A stretch of DNA of 14,118 nt from Phycisphaerae bacterium (GTDB lineage Bacteria; Planctomycetota; Phycisphaerae; Tepidisphaerales; Tepidisphaeraceae). This document shows, one piece after another, positions 13,821-14,118 of this stretch. Numbering within the stretch: the stretch's first letter is position 1; each line of letters starts with the position of its first letter. The translations under genes and the position numbers were made by a program. The notes under the pieces are model-generated. The model saw nothing but the letters and a program-made list of their open reading frames with translations, was not told where the DNA came from and did no database searches. The stretch covers positions 5,425 through 19,542 of the forward strand of contig JAUJNJ010000076.1 in the NCBI GenBank assembly GCA_030448225.1, read 5' to 3'.

Positions 13821-14056
13821 GCGAGCAACCCGACCTTGACCGCCCCACCCGCGACGCGCGCCCCGCCGGGGGCGCTTCCGACCGCCTCACCGTCGGCCCC
13901 GCCGATGCGTTCGCCCCGCACCCGGTCGGACCGCCGACGGCCGCGCGACCGACCGGCGACGCTCCGCCCCCCGCCTCCGACCCCGCCGAGGTCGAAGCCG
14001 CTCGCATCACCGAGGCGAACTTGAGCCTCGGCGACCAACCGAGCGAGCGACAGTAG
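13817..14056 (+). CDS. Small hypothetical protein, Pro/Ala-rich
   Basis: A 79-residue protein of unknown function. The GTG start has a very good GGGAG six bases upstream and overlaps the stop of the preceding gene (GTGA, 13817-13820), which implies coupled translation. The chain is acidic to neutral, rich in Pro, Ala and Asp, low in hydrophobic residues and probably disordered, apart from a short potential helix near the C-terminus (EVEAARITEANLSLGD, about 58-73). No signal peptide, membrane span or Cys. It could be a stress-related disordered protein, but nothing in the sequence shows a function. Confidence 0.6.
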   Translation: MSEQPDLDRPTRDARPAGGASDRLTVGPADAFAPHPVGPPTAARPTGDAPPPASDPAEVEAARITEANLSLGDQPSERQ

Positions 14057-14071
14057 CCGCACCCCGCCGCC

Positions 14072-14105
14072 GGATCGCCGCCGCCGCCGGATCGCCGCCG
14101 CCGCC
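14072..14105. repeat. 17-base tandem repeat at the window edge
   Basis: GGATCGCCGCCGCCGCC occurs twice in a row, then continues with a GCC-rich variant into the window end. It starts 16 bases after the stop of the last gene. The array may extend beyond the window. Confidence 0.8.
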
Positions 14106-14118
14106 GGTGACGCCGCCG

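Noticed and set aside
1..14118. tRNA or rRNA genes, CRISPR array, insertion sequence or phage genes
   Set aside because: No T-loop-like tRNA ends, regular spaced repeats, transposase or integrase motifs were found on either strand by reading.

Overview
The window is very GC-rich (about 70% by eye), with few Shine-Dalgarno-poor starts, long spacers and products (zinc-ribbon proteins, a SpoIIE-type phosphatase, an NhaR-like regulator, an SbtA-type permease) that together suggest a planctomycete, perhaps a Gemmata relative. That placement is an inference from gene content; no rRNA or marker gene is present.

Left part (1-6160): an ECF sigma factor and a single-span anti-sigma factor (70-1541) are followed by a 660-base non-coding spacer rich in palindromes. 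Then comes a minus-strand gene for a secreted protein in which about a quarter of all residues are methionine (2202-2726). It is divergent from a Tat-exported molybdopterin enzyme of the MsrP/YedY family (3199 to about 4205), which is followed immediately by an MsrQ/YedZ haem-membrane domain that appears joined to an FAD/NAD(P)H reductase and a plant-type [2Fe-2S] ferredoxin domain (4202-6010). MsrP-MsrQ repairs methionine sulfoxide in exported proteins, so a Met-rich exported protein next to it, with a sigma/anti-sigma pair upstream, looks like a self-contained oxidant sink: the Met-rich protein absorbs hypochlorite-type oxidants and the reductase regenerates it. This parallels the MrpX/YedYZ/SigF-NrsF system known from Azospira, but with different regulators and a fused NAD(P)H-linked electron supply. 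The msrP 3' end and the whole msrQ-reductase region carry roughly twenty single-base frame changes with the protein sequence otherwise well kept, which looks more like local assembly error than decay.

Middle part (6161-9110, all minus strand): a PP2C/SpoIIE-type phosphatase, an exported AhpC/TSA-type redoxin with a CPVC motif, and an NhaR-family LysR regulator whose ribosome-binding site lies inside a small hairpin.

Right part (9214-14118, plus strand): a ribosome hibernation factor (HPF/RaiA), a TerC/Alx family membrane protein with two frame changes near its 3' end, a broken and then an intact TFIIB-type zinc-ribbon protein, an SbtA-like bicarbonate permease, a 660-base spacer, and two small overlapping genes of unknown function. 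The theme of this half is ion, pH and stress response. No tRNA, rRNA, CRISPR array, transposase or phage gene was seen.
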